NCBI GenBank assembly: GCA_964495705.1
Contig: CAZBWS010000105.1
Location: 1 to 6,093, forward strand
Reading direction: 5' to 3'
DNA length: 6,093 nucleotides
Source: CAZBWS01 sp964495705
Lineage (GTDB): Bacteria > Pseudomonadota > Gammaproteobacteria > HTCC5015
Shown here: in pieces, positions 1-6,093 of the stretch
How the letters are laid out: every line of letters starts with the position of its first letter
How positions within the stretch are numbered: the stretch's first letter is position 1
Position numbers and translations under genes: made by a program
The notes under the pieces: model-generated
Told to the model about the DNA's origin: nothing
Seen by the model: the letters and a program-made list of their open reading frames with translations, nothing else
Database searches by the model: none

Positions 1-530
1 CGCAGCCTAAAATAACCCCACCATCGAAGCCTGTAGCCAAGCCCGTTAAAAAGCCCGTTAAAAAACCCGTTAAACACCCTACCAAAAAAACGCAGCCTAT
101 AATCAGCAATACTATTGTTAAAGAAGCGCTGGCTATAGTTAAGCCCGTGCCATCTCCTGACAACGCAGTGGCCGAGCAGGTTCCTGAACCACTCGCACAA
201 AACCAGCAGCCTCAATCTACAGGCGGTGCGGCAGTTGAGGCGCAGCGTGTCAGTTATCACGCACAAATTATGGCCCACTTAATAAAATATAAACGCTATC
301 CAAGCCGTGCTAAACGCCGGCGCATGGAAGGCATATTGGAAGTGGAAATAAGTCTAGACCGTCAGGGTCAGTTGTTGAGCTATGCGATTGTGAAGAGCTC
401 TGAACACAAGGTTTTAGATAAGGCGGCAATAGAGATGCTCAAACGTGCAGAGCCCTTGCCGCCTATACCTGCTGAAATGGAGGGCTCAGTGTATAAAGGT
501 ATATTCAGTATTGGCTATGCCGTGCGTTAA
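1..530 (+). CDS. tonB: TonB-family energy transducer, C-terminal part (5' end cut by window edge)
   Basis: TonB proteins link the inner-membrane ExbB/ExbD motor to outer-membrane receptors. The frame is open from base 3 to the TAA at 528-530, giving 175 visible residues. A GTG at 147 is in frame but only internal, because coding clearly continues upstream. Visible residues 1-50 are a Lys/Pro-rich linker with KPVA and KPVK repeats, typical of the rigid periplasm-spanning part of TonB. A Gln/Pro-rich stretch follows. From about residue 80 to the end is a TonB C-terminal domain: the conserved YP pair (about 99-100), the MEGILEVEISLDRQGQL strand region, and SSEHKVLDKAAIEML...RAEPLPPIP (about 132-156), matching the family pattern SSGHxxLDxAA...PFPPxP with Glu replacing the usual Gly. 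The N-terminal transmembrane anchor lies outside the window. The gene converges on the receptor operon, leaving 27 bp between stop codons with no clear terminator. Pairing with the nearby receptor is inferred from position. The family call is firm; the exact paralogue is not. Confidence 0.9.
   Translation, partial: QPKITPPSKPVAKPVKKPVKKPVKHPTKKTQPIISNTIVKEALAIVKPVPSPDNAVAEQVPEPLAQNQQPQSTGGAAVEAQRVSYHAQIMAHLIKYKRYPSRAKRRRMEGILEVEISLDRQGQLLSYAIVKSSEHKVLDKAAIEMLKRAEPLPPIPAEMEGSVYKGIFSIGYAVR
27..86 (+). repeat. 12-bp in-frame tandem repeat encoding KPVK units in the TonB linker
   Basis: Three near-identical 12-bp units lie at 39-50, 51-62 and 63-74 (aagcccgttaaa twice, then aaacccgttaaa with one change). 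Each encodes Lys-Pro-Val-Lys. More diverged units flank them: KPVA at 27-38 and HPTK at 75-86. The period is a multiple of three, so gain or loss of a unit would change linker length without a frameshift. Length variation between strains is inferred, not seen. Confidence 0.85.
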
Positions 531-557
531 AATAGAGCCTAGCTACCGCCTTGTAAA

Positions 558-1421
558 TCAGTCTTTAATGCCAAACTTTAGTTGTTGAGTATTGCTGCCA
601 GGGATCCACGTTTTTGCCAGGCGGTCCCAAATAGCCAAACAGCTACCCATATTTTTATTCCAGTGATTTTTAGCAGAACTGTGGTGGATTTGATGTTGCG
701 CTGGACTGATAAACCAATGCTCTAACTTCCCAAAACTCAGTGGAACATGGCTGTGCCTCAGGTTGGCAGCACAGGCGTTGAAGATAAAGCCAAAGGCATT
801 TGCACCGAGGATATCTACACTACTGATTCGCCCATCGAAGCAATAAACAAAAAAACCGGAGACCATCCCACCGGTAAGCACGCTGCGTAGGCTAAGCAGT
901 ACCATCTCTAAGGGGTTAAAGCGATAGAGAGTTAAAGGTGTGAGGGTTTCTGCGTTGTGGTGAAGGCTGTGGATCTTCCAGAGCCAAGTAAAACGATGCA
1001 TGGCGTAATGCAGGATAAAGCGAGTGAAGTCGTCGGCAATAAAAAAGCACAGGGTGAACAAGCTGATTAATAGCGTGCCATCTAATGACCAGTTAGGTGA
1101 GTCACCAAGGCCGTGATACAAGCCCTTGTGTACTGCGATGGCAACACCGAGTTGGCTGCCGATGACGGGTATAACCAGAAGCACACGCAAAGTATTATTG
1201 CTTAGCAGTAGGCTAAGGTCGAGTAGGGTGGAACGATTAAAGTAGTGCTGTGGTTGCCAGGCTTTGGAGATAGCTTGTTTTAGGCTATCCGCATATTGGT
1301 ATTTATAACTGTGCCAAAGAGCGATAAGGGCAGAGCTAAGTAGAAAGGCCCAGAAAATACGTTTGTCACCTTGGGCGATATAGCCCAAGGTATCAAAAAA
1401 TATAGTCTTTATCTCTTGCAC
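558..1421 (-). CDS. Fatty acid hydroxylase / sterol desaturase superfamily membrane protein
   Basis: This is a 287-residue integral-membrane protein of the non-haem di-iron hydroxylase/desaturase superfamily, which oxidises lipid-like substrates with O2. The histidine clusters that hold the iron pair are present: HYAMHR (138-143), HSLHH (151-155), HSH (223-225), H235 and HQIHH (243-247). The ending NHWNKNMGSCLAIWDRL (252-268) resembles the family's terminal NYG...WD block. Hydrophobic segments lie near residues 22-38, 78-98, 114-131, 172-195 and 202-218. The length is usual for bacterial members. The start is GTG, two bases after the receptor stop (TAG-GT-GTG). The only Shine-Dalgarno-like bases are AGG inside that junction, so translational coupling to the receptor gene is likely. 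It is the last gene of the leftward operon. The substrate cannot be read from sequence: a fatty acid, sterol, carotenoid or ether lipid are all possible. The superfamily call is firm. Confidence 0.9.
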   Translation of the reverse strand: MQEIKTIFFDTLGYIAQGDKRIFWAFLLSSALIALWHSYKYQYADSLKQAISKAWQPQHYFNRSTLLDLSLLLSNNTLRVLLVIPVIGSQLGVAIAVHKGLYHGLGDSPNWSLDGTLLISLFTLCFFIADDFTRFILHYAMHRFTWLWKIHSLHHNAETLTPLTLYRFNPLEMVLLSLRSVLTGGMVSGFFVYCFDGRISSVDILGANAFGFIFNACAANLRHSHVPLSFGKLEHWFISPAQHQIHHSSAKNHWNKNMGSCLAIWDRLAKTWIPGSNTQQLKFGIKD

Positions 1422-1423
1422 AC

Positions 1424-3697
1424 CTAGAAGCGATATTTGGCGCTTGCGATAAAGCTACGTGGCTTGTTGGGGCGTGCGCCGATGGGGCGACGAGAAACAA
1501 TTTTCACCTCATCCGTTAAATTCTGTACCTTTGCTTGAATGCTTAAGTTGTCATTGACGTGGTAATTACTCGTCCAATCAACGGTCGTTAATGAATCTAT
1601 CGTTTGATTAGCTAGCGGGGCGATTTGGCTAGGTGCTGTTGTGGCAGTTTCACGCAAATCGCTACGATATTTGACGGCTATACTGGTATCCCAGCTGTAA
1701 GCTTGAATACCAATGTCCAAACGCAGTGTGTGCTCGGGAGTATAGGGCAGTTCGTCGCCCTTACTAACACTACCCCATTGATTAAAACTTGAGTCAAAGC
1801 TTTCTTGGAACTCTGATTGAGTCAATGTGTAATTAAAGCTTATAGGTAGAGTTAGTTCGCTATTTAGCTCTTTCTCATAGCTTCCGCGTAGCTCTAAACC
1901 CGACACATGAACACTGCCACCGTTAAAGCTTTCGCCTTGATTACATGAAATGTCATTAGCGCGGCAGCGACCAATTAAGTTACTGTAATCACTGAAGAAA
2001 GCAATGGCTTCTCCGCTGAAAACCGGTGAGTTATAGCGTACACCATATTCAATATTAACACTTTCCTCGGGATCAGCAGTGCCGCCTTGAGGGCCTGGGC
2101 CCGCAGGGGAATAGCCACGATGAATGCCTGCTAAAAAGCCCAGCGACTCCGTGTATTGGTAGAAAACACCTGCGGCAGCTAGCACGGCACTTTCGTCATT
2201 GGTAGCATTGCTTGTAGGGTCGAGACGATCACTGCGTTCAGATTGAATATCAACTAAACGTAGGCCAAGGTCATAGCGCCAAGGGCCTTGAGTGATACTG
2301 TCCTTTAGATAAAGGGCTAGAGCTCGGGATTCATCTTTGTTAATGACTTTCTGAAAGGGCGTGCCTACGGCAATCAGTTGTTGGTTTTCAACAGCGTGAC
2401 CTCGTCCTGTGTGATTGCGTTCAACATAGTCTTCATGTAAGCGAATTCCCGCTTCTAAGTCATGTTGCCAATCGGCTAGCTCAATAGTTTTACGTGCCGA
2501 GACGTCAACTCCATAGGATCTATAATCTCGTTGGTTATTGGTGATATCTATGCCAAATCCGCTTTGGGTTGGCAGGGTAGAACTGTTGCCAGAGCCGTCT
2601 AATAAAGAAAAGAATTCACGGTTAATTCCAATAGTGGGTGCAAGCAATATACTTGTAATATCAAAATTATTGTCTTCGCGGTCATTATTAATATCAAACA
2701 AGCCATCTACCCTATTCCATGAGCGGTCAAAGGTATTTAAGTAAACTTTAGTATGTAGTTCCAAGCCGTTGTCAAACTCAGCTAGGTGGAACAGGTGAAT
2801 TTGTTTGTGCTCTGAGGTAAAGCGATCTAATTGGCTGCCGACATAGCGACGCGTTGGATCGGCAGCAAAGTCGGCATCGCTCAAGCCTAGATAGGTTTCA
2901 TCGGAATCCTCGTCGGCAAAGCCAATTTTTAAGTCAAATCTGTGTTGAGTGGTGCCGCTACTAGCTTGCGGTGTCCATCCGATACGAAGGTTAATATCAT
3001 TGCGTGTAAATCCAGTATCACCGCCAGTATCTAAATCCTTAAAGCCATCACTACCCAAGTGTAAGGCATCGATTAAGTAACTAATATTTTCACTGCCCAA
3101 TTTATCTCCATAAACAGCATGCAATTTGCGTGTATTGAAACTGCCATAACTCGCTTCTACAAAGCCATTTCGAGTCGCTTCGGGTTGACGGGTGATCAAG
3201 TTTATCGCTCCACCAACGGTACGTGGGCCATACTTAACGGCTGAAGGGCCTTTAAATACATCAATACGCTGTATGCGTGCGATATTGGGAAAGTAATAGG
3301 CAGCAGGTGCTGAATAGGGAGACGGTTTAATCAGAATCCCATCTTCCATTAAGGTGATGTTTTGGCTGCGCTCTGATGCCGCACCGCGAATACCAATATT
3401 AGGGCGTAAGCCAAAGCCATCTTCTTCGCGAACATAAACGCCAGGGACTTGCGTTACAACTTCGTGTATATCTGCTGTATTGAGCTGTTCTAATGTGTCT
3501 GCATCAATGCTTTGGGCAGAGCCTGATAGCGTTTCTATATTTTCAATACTGCCGTGTATCCACAGTGTTTCTAGCTCTTTTTCTTCGGCCGCTATGGCGG
3601 ATAGGCCGAATGCGGATAGGCCAATTAATGCGGTGTTTTTTAAAGTTTTGTAGGACATGGCAAATATCATTGGGTTTGAAAGGACATTTAATAGCAT
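1424..3697 (-). CDS. FecA-like TonB-dependent outer-membrane receptor
   Basis: This is a 757-residue outer-membrane beta-barrel that imports a scarce ligand using TonB energy. The longest frame starts at 3697, but a convincing signal peptide begins at Met14 (ATG at 3658): MSYKTLK, a hydrophobic run, then the AIA-A cleavage site near residue 36. Start 3658 is therefore preferred, although no start has a clear ribosome site. A TonB-box-like ETLWI (43-47) directly follows the signal peptide. The plug covers about 55-170 and includes NIGIRG (100-105), LMEDGI (116-121), IDVFKGPSAVKYGP (145-158) and VGGAINLITR (161-170). The APYG/YGP...VGG layout resembles E. coli FecA. The rest is barrel, ending in the outer-membrane signature YRF. 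C578 and C585 are close together in a probable extracellular loop and could form a disulphide. There is no FecA-type N-terminal signalling domain. The ligand is unknown; ferric citrate or another iron complex is a guess by resemblance. The gene lies 54 bp after the imelysin-like gene (93 bp from the preferred start). Confidence 0.9.
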   Translation of the reverse strand: MLLNVLSNPMIFAMSYKTLKNTALIGLSAFGLSAIAAEEKELETLWIHGSIENIETLSGSAQSIDADTLEQLNTADIHEVVTQVPGVYVREEDGFGLRPNIGIRGAASERSQNITLMEDGILIKPSPYSAPAAYYFPNIARIQRIDVFKGPSAVKYGPRTVGGAINLITRQPEATRNGFVEASYGSFNTRKLHAVYGDKLGSENISYLIDALHLGSDGFKDLDTGGDTGFTRNDINLRIGWTPQASSGTTQHRFDLKIGFADEDSDETYLGLSDADFAADPTRRYVGSQLDRFTSEHKQIHLFHLAEFDNGLELHTKVYLNTFDRSWNRVDGLFDINNDREDNNFDITSILLAPTIGINREFFSLLDGSGNSSTLPTQSGFGIDITNNQRDYRSYGVDVSARKTIELADWQHDLEAGIRLHEDYVERNHTGRGHAVENQQLIAVGTPFQKVINKDESRALALYLKDSITQGPWRYDLGLRLVDIQSERSDRLDPTSNATNDESAVLAAAGVFYQYTESLGFLAGIHRGYSPAGPGPQGGTADPEESVNIEYGVRYNSPVFSGEAIAFFSDYSNLIGRCRANDISCNQGESFNGGSVHVSGLELRGSYEKELNSELTLPISFNYTLTQSEFQESFDSSFNQWGSVSKGDELPYTPEHTLRLDIGIQAYSWDTSIAVKYRSDLRETATTAPSQIAPLANQTIDSLTTVDWTSNYHVNDNLSIQAKVQNLTDEVKIVSRRPIGARPNKPRSFIASAKYRF

Positions 3698-3703
3698 AAG
3701 CGA

Positions 3704-3719
3704 CCCGTAAGATGACGGG
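3704..3719 (-). other. Small GC-rich hairpin upstream of the receptor gene
   Basis: Inverted repeat cccgt (3704-3708) and acggg (3715-3719) with a 6-base loop. It lies between the imelysin stop and the first possible receptor start at 3697, so it would form in the leader before the receptor. No clean U-run follows on the minus strand, so it is a poor terminator. It might protect mRNA or influence receptor translation. A five-pair stem is weak evidence. Confidence 0.25.
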
Positions 3720-3751
3720 CCGTTGCTACGCTTGGTGGCAGTGCGAGTTAA

Positions 3752-4297
3752 TTAGTCGCCGTCGCCAGCAACTTGACCAGGAACGTCTAAGTTAACGACA
3801 GTTGCAAATGTGGTTCTTAAAAAATCAGAAAGCACCTGAGCTTCGCGGAAAATAGCACAAGGTTCGGGTGCCGTGTTAGTACTGCTGGCATTGCCGGTTG
3901 TTGCACAATCTGCTGCTCCGGTAGGGTTGTCGATGGCGGTTAATTGATCAAATAAATTGGTTGCACTTTGCGCATCAATACTTGCAATAGTTGCATCAAG
4001 GTTTGTGATAAAAGTATTACTATCTCCCTGGCGGTTCGCTTCAGCAAAAATATCATCAAAGCCTTCTTCGTTATTGCCCGTGAAGACCGCTTTTGCACTT
4101 TCTAAATTTGCCTTGATGCTCGCATACGAATGCTTAGCAATATTGTTCTCGACTAACTCAGGGCAAAGGTTCGTCGTGCATGGGCTTGCGACTCTCAGGT
4201 TGGTAGGGTTACCAAGTTTCGTGTCTTTAACGCTCCTATCAATATTGTCAACAATCAGGTCGAAGAACGCTTGTATTTGAGTCACGCCAGCGCTGTC
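3752..4297 (-). CDS. Imelysin (M75)-like periplasmic protein, C-terminal part, 5' side lost in assembly gap
   Basis: The frame is open from the gap edge at 4297 to the TAA at 3752-3754, giving 182 residues. The GTG at 4285 is only internal: DSAG codons precede it in frame. The segment matches what I recall of imelysin C-terminal halves: SVKDTKLGNPTNLR, then PELVENNIAKHSYASIKANLE with AVFTG, then GFDDIF. It ends in a helix FREAQVLSDFLRTTFATVVNL. Imelysin-family proteins are helical-bundle periplasmic or lipid-anchored proteins linked to iron uptake; some were described as insulin-cleaving proteases, but many look like binding proteins. The family signature GxHxxE is not in this half and would fall in the missing part. 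Four cysteines (two in PCTTNLCPEL, one in ADCA, one in PCAIF) could form disulphides in the periplasm. A full-length family member is about 350-430 residues, so several hundred bases are probably missing. The gene lies between the DUF4856 lipoprotein and receptor genes, on the same strand. Confidence 0.75.
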   Translation of the reverse strand, partial: DSAGVTQIQAFFDLIVDNIDRSVKDTKLGNPTNLRVASPCTTNLCPELVENNIAKHSYASIKANLESAKAVFTGNNEEGFDDIFAEANRQGDSNTFITNLDATIASIDAQSATNLFDQLTAIDNPTGAADCATTGNASSTNTAPEPCAIFREAQVLSDFLRTTFATVVNLDVPGQVAGDGD

Positions 4298-4397
4298 NNN
4301 NNNNNNNNNNNNNNNNNNNNNNNNNNNNNNNNNNNNNNNNNNNNNNNNNNNNNNNNNNNNNNNNNNNNNNNNNNNNNNNNNNNNNNNNNNNNNNNNN
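4298..4397. other. Assembly gap of 100 N
   Basis: There are exactly 100 ambiguous bases, the conventional size for a gap of unknown length. The two flanking minus-strand coding pieces are not in the same frame across 100 bases, which also suggests the true length differs. If a single imelysin-like gene spans it, its usual length implies roughly 450-660 missing bases. The gap could instead hide more than one gene part. Confidence 0.99.
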
Positions 4398-4464
4398 TAA
4401 CCAATAGTGTAGTCGCTACCAGTGCAGCAGTGTTGCGAATAGTTGTTAAATTTGTATGGTTCAT
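4398..4464 (-). CDS. N-terminal signal-peptide fragment of the gap-interrupted imelysin-like gene
   Basis: An ATG at 4462-4464 opens a frame of 22 residues, MNHTNLTTIRNTAALVATTLLV, that runs into the gap. It has a basic Arg at position 10 followed by a hydrophobic run, as in a Sec signal peptide. A good Shine-Dalgarno sequence (GAGG, complement of 4473-4476) lies eight bases upstream. The piece sits just before the imelysin C-terminal part on the same strand, so the simplest reading is that both belong to one exported imelysin-like protein. This is inferred from position, since the sequence between them is missing. Confidence 0.65.
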
Positions 4465-4472
4465 ATAAATAC

Positions 4473-4476
4473 CCTC
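4473..4476 (-). promoter_or_regulatory. Ribosome binding site of the imelysin-like gene
   Basis: The minus strand reads GAGG, then eight bases, then ATG at 4464. This is the best ribosome site in the window and supports the ATG at 4464 as a genuine start. Confidence 0.65.
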
Positions 4477-4489
4477 GTAATGGGTGAAG

Positions 4490-4495
4490 ATTATA
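4490..4495 (-). promoter_or_regulatory. Possible -10 element (TATAAT) ahead of the imelysin-like gene
   Basis: A perfect TATAAT hexamer on the minus strand lies about 25 bases before the ATG, directly after the hairpin at 4506-4541. No good TTGACA-like -35 stands at 16-18 bp, only the T-rich hairpin arm. A second internal promoter is possible, but the AT-rich context makes a chance match likely. Confidence 0.25.
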
Positions 4496-4505
4496 ATGGT
4501 TTCTG

Positions 4506-4541
4506 AAATAGAAAAAGCGACTAATGCCGCTATTTCTATTT
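4506..4541 (-). terminator. Hairpin with T-rich arm between DUF4856 and imelysin genes (terminator or attenuator)
   Basis: Arms 4506-4519 and 4528-4541 pair over 14 bp with one mismatch (4515/4532) around the 8-base loop at 4520-4527. On the minus strand the AGCG/CGCT core is followed by TTTTTCTATTT, as in a rho-independent terminator. The hairpin begins 20 bp after the DUF4856 stop. The next gene follows on the same strand, so partial termination is the likely role, giving more lipoprotein than downstream products. The near-symmetric A- and T-rich arms mean it could also act on the other strand. Confidence 0.6.
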
Positions 4542-4561
4542 TTGGCTTATAAAAACTAAGC

Positions 4562-6093
4562 TTACCAAGCAGCTAGGTCTGTATCATCAAAGCCATAAGC
4601 TGTACCAAACCAGCCGCGAATCTCCGTTAGCGTGTTGAGATAAACCTGAGCTTCTTCAACACTACCGAATTTCGCTTCGTCACCCATGGCTTCTAATAGC
4701 ACCTGATATACTGTCAAAGTGTCGGCATCTTTACGGAAAGGAGAGTTAGGGCTGAATTGTAGATATAAAGCAAAACCTTTCATTTCACTCCAATGCCTAG
4801 CTAGGTCGCGATAGGCAGTAACATTGGCAAACTGGCCTTGGCCATCAATAAATCCCTGTAGGTCACTATTCGTTTCGTTGATATAATGAACGACGGTAGC
4901 GGCAATACATTGCTCCCAGACTTGCGAAGCTTGTTTTATCGCTTGGTTTACAGTTTCTACGTCTTTGTTAGTTAAGTTAGTTGGCTGGCTTGATGAGGCA
5001 CTGTTAAGTACGTTGCGCCCCGTTGCAAATGCGTCATAAACTTGTTTGGTGAAATCAGTACCTGTTGCACTAGTATCGTCACGCTCTGCACAATTAACTG
5101 AAGCAGCGAAGTTGTATTCACTAGATAGATTTACTGTCGTTGCGTCAGTGTCAACACCATTTATTGATTCTGTAGCCGAGATCTGTGCATCGCTGTAAGC
5201 GATGTAGTTAGCCGCAGCGCCGAAGTAGCCCCAAGCTTCATCCCAGTCGTGCTCGCCCTCAGTATCTCCGTTAGTACCACGAGCAGTATTCAAGCTTTGG
5301 AAATCGCCACCGAAGTAGTCCGTAGTCGCTTGGTTAAATGTAATAGCGCCCCATAGGAATGTTTGCAGTAACTGGGTGTAGTCACGGCCTCTTCCATCAA
5401 CATAAGCCACGTCTACATCAACATCACCGCCAATGGAAGGCACTGTAGCTTGAGGATTTGTTGTTACCTCAGCGTTTAGTTGTGCAACAAAGTAGTCAAC
5501 TAATTCACTCGGTGTTGGATCTGCGTCCATGCCTTCAGACCAGCCCAATAGCTCGCCGCCAAGCAAGTGTTCAGGTTTATCTTCGCCAGCAATTTTATCG
5601 CGTAAGCGGGCAGAACCAACATCGCCATAGTTACTTACAACGGTGTTCGCCAGTGCTCCGCCGTTTAGTGTGTTGTTGCGCACAACAATATTGGTATTAG
5701 TTGCACCGCCCGTTTCATCGGGACGGAAAACGATAGGAGAATCAGCAATATTGGGAGTGCCATTGTCATCCAAGAAAAACTGCATATCAGCTGTGACAGT
5801 TGCAGCAGCGTCTTTCGCTGTATAGCTTTTAATCTTGGTGTTCATATCAAGAATCAAAAGCTGACGCAAGGTCTGACCATTGTGATAGATCGGCTCTTTA
5901 TTCGCATCAAGACTGCTCATAAAACCGTATGTTGATACAGGCGCCGAAGTAATTGGAGCTGTAATAGGCTCAAAGCTAACGCTGGCAGGAAGCCCCCTTA
6001 GCAATGTTTCTGTTGTAGCCTCATTAGTGATAGGGCTAGAGCTAGAACCACCGCCACCACAGGCAGCAAGGCTGGCGATGCTCGCCAATGTAA
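4562..6093 (-). CDS. DUF4856-type lipoprotein (5' end cut by window edge)
   Basis: The frame runs from the window edge to the TAA at 4562-4564. A TTG at 6088 is in frame, but the codon before it (ACA) is open and only nine residues would precede the lipobox, so the true start lies a few codons beyond 6093. Counting from that TTG (508 residues), LAAC at 7-10 is a lipobox with Cys10 as the lipidated residue, followed by a Gly/Ser tether. The mature part matches my recollection of the DUF4856 family: an N-terminal block with YHNGQTLRQLLI (68-79), YVDGRGRDYTQLLQTFLWGA (229-248) with FNQATTDYF (251-259), the hallmark EHDWDEAWGYFG (279-290), and RHWSEMKGFALYLQFSP (431-447). The last contains an HxxE motif (H432, E435). 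No enzymatic function is known to me. It leads the operon, 97 bp before the imelysin-like gene. A role as surface or periplasmic ligand- or metal-handling lipoprotein is inferred from neighbours. The lipoprotein call is firm and the family call good. Confidence 0.85.
   Translation of the reverse strand, partial: TLASIASLAACGGGGSSSSPITNEATTETLLRGLPASVSFEPITAPITSAPVSTYGFMSSLDANKEPIYHNGQTLRQLLILDMNTKIKSYTAKDAAATVTADMQFFLDDNGTPNIADSPIVFRPDETGGATNTNIVVRNNTLNGGALANTVVSNYGDVGSARLRDKIAGEDKPEHLLGGELLGWSEGMDADPTPSELVDYFVAQLNAEVTTNPQATVPSIGGDVDVDVAYVDGRGRDYTQLLQTFLWGAITFNQATTDYFGGDFQSLNTARGTNGDTEGEHDWDEAWGYFGAAANYIAYSDAQISATESINGVDTDATTVNLSSEYNFAASVNCAERDDTSATGTDFTKQVYDAFATGRNVLNSASSSQPTNLTNKDVETVNQAIKQASQVWEQCIAATVVHYINETNSDLQGFIDGQGQFANVTAYRDLARHWSEMKGFALYLQFSPNSPFRKDADTLTVYQVLLEAMGDEAKFGSVEEAQVYLNTLTEIRGWFGTAYGFDDTDLAAW

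Noticed and set aside
531..557. Terminator between the convergent tonB and hydroxylase genes
   Set aside because: The 27 bases contain no stem of useful length and no T-run on either strand.
2538..3699. Two 68-codon plus-strand frames opposite the receptor gene (2538-2744 and 3493-3699)
   Set aside because: They lie inside the receptor coding sequence on the other strand, and the receptor match is unambiguous throughout.
3957..4280. Plus-strand open frame of 107 codons opposite the imelysin-like gene
   Set aside because: It is antisense to a recognisable coding region, has no plausible ribosome site or domain, and its residue make-up looks like a reverse-strand shadow.
4271..4468. Plus-strand open frame running through the N block
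   Set aside because: It is open only because ambiguous bases cannot encode a stop; nothing supports it.
4465..4561. Fur-box-like AT-rich sequence (around gattataatggttt)
   Set aside because: It matches the Fur consensus poorly in both halves. The operon's real control region is beyond the right edge, so iron control cannot be judged here.
5458..5825. Two overlapping plus-strand open frames opposite the DUF4856 gene
   Set aside because: Both are antisense to well-matched DUF4856 coding sequence, overlap each other and show no protein family features.

Overview
The window reads as part of a Gram-negative, probably marine gammaproteobacterial chromosome. The evidence is a TonB energy transducer, an outer-membrane TonB-dependent receptor ending in aromatic F, a lipobox lipoprotein, moderate GC content, and family relatives I recall from Shewanella, Cellvibrionales-type and Bacteroidota genomes. 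The taxonomic call is inference; nothing in the window fixes a species.

Layout: (1) Bases 1-530, plus strand, hold the 3' part of a tonB-like gene: a Lys-Pro-rich periplasmic linker containing a 12-bp tandem repeat, then a TonB C-terminal domain. The membrane anchor lies left of the window. (2) Four genes read leftward on the minus strand and converge on tonB. In transcription order they are a DUF4856-type lipoprotein (6093-4562, 5' end cut by the window edge), an imelysin/M75-like periplasmic protein (4464-3752, interrupted by a 100-N assembly gap at 4298-4397), a FecA-like TonB-dependent receptor (3697-1424, real start probably 3658), and an integral-membrane fatty acid hydroxylase/sterol desaturase family di-iron protein (1421-558) that starts two bases after the receptor stop. 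Gaps between the minus-strand genes are 97, 54 and 2 bp, which fits one operon. A strong hairpin sits between the first two genes and could tune how much transcription reads on.

Working model (inference): the locus is an envelope uptake system, most likely for iron or another metal complex. The receptor imports a ligand using energy from the neighbouring TonB. The DUF4856 lipoprotein and the imelysin would handle or bind the ligand or metal at the membrane surface or in the periplasm. The membrane hydroxylase would modify a lipid or the ligand, or is simply an iron-requiring enzyme carried with the cluster. The receptor has no N-terminal signalling domain, so FecIR-type surface signalling is not expected. 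The operon promoter is beyond the right edge and could not be examined. No RNA genes, CRISPR arrays or insertion sequences were seen, and no stretch over 300 bp lacks a gene.
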